The position numbers were made by a program, and so were the translations under genes. Below the pieces are notes generated by a model. The model saw nothing but the letters and a program-made list of their open reading frames with translations, searched no databases and had not been told where the DNA came from. Shown in pieces: positions 9,528 through 12,293 of a DNA stretch of 12,293 bases. The DNA is from Anaerolineae bacterium (GTDB taxonomy: Bacteria > Chloroflexota > Anaerolineae > B4-G1 > DUEL01). Location: positions 1 through 12,293 of the forward strand of contig JAOZPF010000066.1 of NCBI GenBank assembly GCA_029932895.1. Direction: 5' to 3'. Each line of letters begins with the position of its first letter. The first letter of the stretch is position 1.

Positions 9528-12293
9528 TCACCTTGTAACCATGTTCCCTTCCTGCCTGCTCAACGCCTTGTTGATCTCTGCTACCACCGCCGGCACGAGC
9601 AGCAACGGGGCGACCACGGCCCATTCCCGCAATCCCAGCGGTGCGGTGTCAAAGATTGGCCGCAGGAAGGGGAGATAGATCACGGCTAGAAGCAACAGGA
9701 GCGAAGCGCCCACGGCGTATTGCATGTAAGGGTTGGTGAAAATCCCCAGCCTGAGCAACGGGTACCGCTCTGAGCGGGCGGTGTAGGCGCGGAGGAGCTC
9801 GGAGGCGGAGAGGGTCACAAAGGCCATCGTCTCTGCCAGCTCCCGATGCCCGTCCCCCCACTTGAGCCCCACGACATAGGCGGCGAGCACCGCCGTCGTG
9901 ATGGCGACCGTCTGCACGATGATGCCGCGCACCATTGAGCGGTTGATGACCGGTTCCCGCGGTGGACGGGGGGGCTGGTCCATGATGTCGGGGTCGCCCT
10001 TCTCCAGGCCCAGTGCCAACGCCGGCGCGCCGTCGGTGAGCAGGTTCAGCCACAAGAGTTGGATGGGGGTCAGAGGGGAGGGCTGCCCGGCCAGCGCAGC
10101 CAGGAAGATGACCATGATCTCGGCCATGTTGCAGGAGAGTAGGTAGTAGACGAACTTGCGAATATTGGAGTAGATGATCCGGCCTTGCTCGATGGCCGAG
10201 ACGATGGAGGTGTAGTTGTCATCGGTGAGGACCATGTCGGCTACCTCTTTGGAGACGTCGGTGCCGGTGATGCCCATCGCCACGCCGATGTCGGCCCGCT
10301 TGAGCGCCGGCGCGTCGTTGACGCCGTCCCCGGTCATCGCCACCACGTGGCCGTGTGCCCGCAGCGCCTCGACGATGCGCACCTTGTGCTGAGGGCTCAC
10401 GCGGGCGAAAACGTCGACGTGCTCGATCCGCTCCGCCAGCTCCTCGTCCGACATCTCGTTCAGCTCTGCCCCCGAGATCACCTCTCCCTCCGGCCGCAAG
10501 AGACCGACCTGCGCGGCGATGGCCCGGGCCGTGTGGGGATAGTCGCCGGTGACCATGATGGTGCGGATGCCGGCCTTGCGGGCCTTGTCCACTGCCAACC
10601 TGACCTCGGGCCGGGCCGGGTCGATCATCGCCACCAGGCCGATGAGCGTTAGTTCTTGCTCCACCACTTCGGGGTCCAGCGTTTCCTCTACCTCATCCAG
10701 CATGCGGTAGGCCACGGCCAGCACCCGCAGAGCCTCTCGCCCCATATCGCGGTTGATGTTCTCGATGTGCTCGCGGCGGGCGGGGGTCAGCTCTACGTTG
10801 CGCCCTTCCTCCAGGATCGAGTTGCAGCGGGGCAGGATGACGTCCGGTGCCCCCTTGACATAGGCGACGATGTGGCTTGCTTTTTCTCCTGCGCTCTGAC
10901 CGTTGAGGCGGTGGATGGTGGTCATCCGCTTTCGTTCCGAGTCGAAGGGGATCTCGGCCACGCGCGGCATTTCGGCCTCGATCTCTTCCCGCCACAATCC
11001 TGCTTTGGCTGCCGCCACCACCAGCGCCCCCTCGGTGGGATCGCCCACCATCCGGTGGCCGTCCTGGTGTTCTTCCAGCCGGGCGTCGGAGCAGAGGAGG
11101 CCGGCCGTCAGCAAGGCTACGATTTCCGGGCTGTCCTGCGGGTCCGTCGGCGTGCCATAGTTATCGAACGTGCCCACCGGCTGGTACCCCTCGCCGGAGA
11201 CATCGAGCCGCAGGCCAGCCACATAGAGGCGGACCGCCGTCATCTCGTTCTGGGTGAGAGTGCCGGTTTTGTCGGAGCAGATGGCGGTGGTTGAGCCGAG
11301 GGTCTCTACGGCGGGCAGGCGGCGGATGAGGGCGTGGCGGCGCACCATCTCCCGCATTCCCAACGCCAGGCAGATGGTGACGACGGCGGGCAGTCCTTCC
11401 GGCACGGCGGCGATAGCCAGGCTCACCGCCGTGATAAAGAGGTCAACGACCATCTGCGTGTACTGGGCCATATAGGCCGCCAGCCCGGCGTGAAAGAGGA
11501 TGCTCAGGTCGGTGTCGCGCACCAGAGCGACGACAAAGACGAGGGCGCAGATCGCCAGCGACCCCCAGCCCAGCCAGCGCCCCAGTTGATCGAGCCGCCG
11601 CTGCAAGGGGGTCTGCTCCTCTTCGTATGACTGGATCATCTCGGCGATGATTCCGATCTGGGTTCCCATCCCCGTCGCCGTCACCACCCCGCTGCCGCGC
11701 CCGTAGGTGACGGTGGTGCCCATAAAGGCGCAATTGTCCCGGTCGCCCAGCGGCGTCTCTTCCCCCAGCACGGCAGAGGCGTCTTTTTCCACCGGCACCG
11801 ACTCGCCGGTCAGCGAGGCTTCGTCAATGCGCAGGTTGACACTCTCCACCAGCCGCAGGTCGGCAGGGACATAGTTCCCCGCCTCCAAAAAGACCAGGTC
11901 GCCGGGAATCAACTCCCGCGCCGGGACGGTGACGCGGTGTCCGTCCCGCAGCACCCGCGCCTCCGGCGCGGCCAATGACTTGGCCACTGCGGGCAGATAA
12001 ACTGTATTGGTCTGTGGCTCATCATTTCCGATTACCTGATCTTGGGGGATGGACGCGGCCGCTTCTTCTTCCAGCGCCGTTTCCATCCACTCCTCTAATT
12101 CTGTCGAGTAAGAGTTGGTAGGGTTCATGAGATACGCTGCCTCCAGTCCCCCGACGGCGGCCCAGAGCGCTTCTTCCGCTGGCGTCATCGGAGAGCGATT
12201 GAACAGTCGTGGCGAGTTGTGATAGAATTCGGCAACAGGTTCCTGAGCTGCCTCCGCAGGCATTGGGGGGGCGGAGGGCGAAAGCAGAACCAA
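9528..12293 (-). CDS. P-type Ca2+-transporting ATPase (type IIA) with replaced N-terminus; 5' end outside the window
   Basis: Cation pump of the SERCA/PMR1 kind, 921 codons in the window. From about residue 107 it follows the family: actuator domain with TGES (162-165), M3 and M4 (about 241-313) with the Ca-site motif AVPEGLP, and the phosphorylated Asp341 in SDKTGTLT. A nucleotide-binding domain (KGAPD), MVTGDYPHTA and GDGVNDAPALKRAD follow, then M5 (SCNMAEIMVIF), M6 (LLWLNLLTDG) and M7-M10. The Asn/Glu of M5 and Asn/Thr/Asp of M6 are those of Ca2+ pumps. The usual N-terminal domain, M1 and M2 are missing. Residues 1-106 are an unrelated, non-membrane sequence joined in frame just before LAAPEARVLRDG. 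The frame is open to the window edge, so its true start is unseen. Without M1-M2 the pump is probably inactive. It may be a pseudogene, a rearrangement or an assembly join. Confidence 0.85.
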   Translation of the reverse strand: MVLLSPSAPPMPAEAAQEPVAEFYHNSPRLFNRSPMTPAEEALWAAVGGLEAAYLMNPTNSYSTELEEWMETALEEEAAASIPQDQVIGNDEPQTNTVYLPAVAKSLAAPEARVLRDGHRVTVPARELIPGDLVFLEAGNYVPADLRLVESVNLRIDEASLTGESVPVEKDASAVLGEETPLGDRDNCAFMGTTVTYGRGSGVVTATGMGTQIGIIAEMIQSYEEEQTPLQRRLDQLGRWLGWGSLAICALVFVVALVRDTDLSILFHAGLAAYMAQYTQMVVDLFITAVSLAIAAVPEGLPAVVTICLALGMREMVRRHALIRRLPAVETLGSTTAICSDKTGTLTQNEMTAVRLYVAGLRLDVSGEGYQPVGTFDNYGTPTDPQDSPEIVALLTAGLLCSDARLEEHQDGHRMVGDPTEGALVVAAAKAGLWREEIEAEMPRVAEIPFDSERKRMTTIHRLNGQSAGEKASHIVAYVKGAPDVILPRCNSILEEGRNVELTPARREHIENINRDMGREALRVLAVAYRMLDEVEETLDPEVVEQELTLIGLVAMIDPARPEVRLAVDKARKAGIRTIMVTGDYPHTARAIAAQVGLLRPEGEVISGAELNEMSDEELAERIEHVDVFARVSPQHKVRIVEALRAHGHVVAMTGDGVNDAPALKRADIGVAMGITGTDVSKEVADMVLTDDNYTSIVSAIEQGRIIYSNIRKFVYYLLSCNMAEIMVIFLAALAGQPSPLTPIQLLWLNLLTDGAPALALGLEKGDPDIMDQPPRPPREPVINRSMVRGIIVQTVAITTAVLAAYVVGLKWGDGHRELAETMAFVTLSASELLRAYTARSERYPLLRLGIFTNPYMQYAVGASLLLLLAVIYLPFLRPIFDTAPLGLREWAVVAPLLLVPAVVAEINKALSRQEGNMVTR
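11976..12293 (-). other. Foreign N-terminal segment fused to the ATPase, resembling part of a secreted protein
   Basis: The first 106 codons of the open frame show no P-type ATPase features and no membrane helix. The visible start (VLLSPSAPPMPAEAAQEP) resembles the end of a signal peptide whose beginning lies outside the window. The middle is acidic (LEEWMETALEEEAAA). The end, TVYLPAVAKS, matches the YLP-type C-terminal tail of Chloroflexota secreted proteins and lies directly before the ATPase sequence begins at LAAPEARVL. The stretch also looks somewhat lower in GC by eye than the ATPase proper. No function is recognised. Confidence 0.55.

Overview
The window looks like a chromosomal segment of a high-GC member of the Chloroflexota, probably near Anaerolineae/Caldilineae. 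This is inferred from gene content and style, not from a search. Supporting signs are a secreted protein ending in a YLPLILR-type tail, a lipoprotein with a Pro/Thr-rich linker, a bacterial eRF1-like protein, a T-box leader on thrS, and short palindromic intergenic repeats.

Layout. Positions 1-56 are the 3' part of a tRNA-Lys (anticodon CTT), followed by a strong hairpin. Positions 117-3388 (minus strand) form a compact three-gene operon read leftwards from one consensus promoter at 3419-3446: a type-B DnaJ/CbpA co-chaperone, a lipoprotein HtrA/Deg serine protease, and an eRF1-like bacterial release-factor homologue (baeRF type) whose GGQ loop is replaced. Together they suggest a proteostasis or ribosome-rescue unit. 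Positions 3457-3651 hold a MITE-like element with terminal inverted repeats and a possible target duplication. Positions 3842-4734 (plus) are a promoter and an MscS-type mechanosensitive channel. Positions 4811-6921 are a consensus promoter, a threonine T-box leader (specifier ACC) with its terminator, and thrS, whose product lacks the TGS domain. Positions 6944-7081 hold a hairpin and a cluster of 17-18 bp palindrome-bearing repeats. Positions 7134-9420 are a promoter and a 737-residue secreted protein made of two tandem 335-residue units. Each unit carries a Cys motif and a His motif resembling peptidase C13/clan CD, but in the reverse of the usual order. Positions 9437-9467 are a perfect hairpin between convergent genes. 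Positions 9528-12293 (minus) are a P-type Ca2+ ATPase whose normal N-terminus and first two membrane helices are replaced in frame by an unrelated stretch that resembles the end of a secreted protein; the frame is still open at the window edge.

The most unusual items are the duplicated, permuted C13-like secreted protein, the chimeric ATPase, the Q-less eRF1-like protein in a chaperone/protease operon, and the MITE-like element. None of the homology calls was checked against a database.
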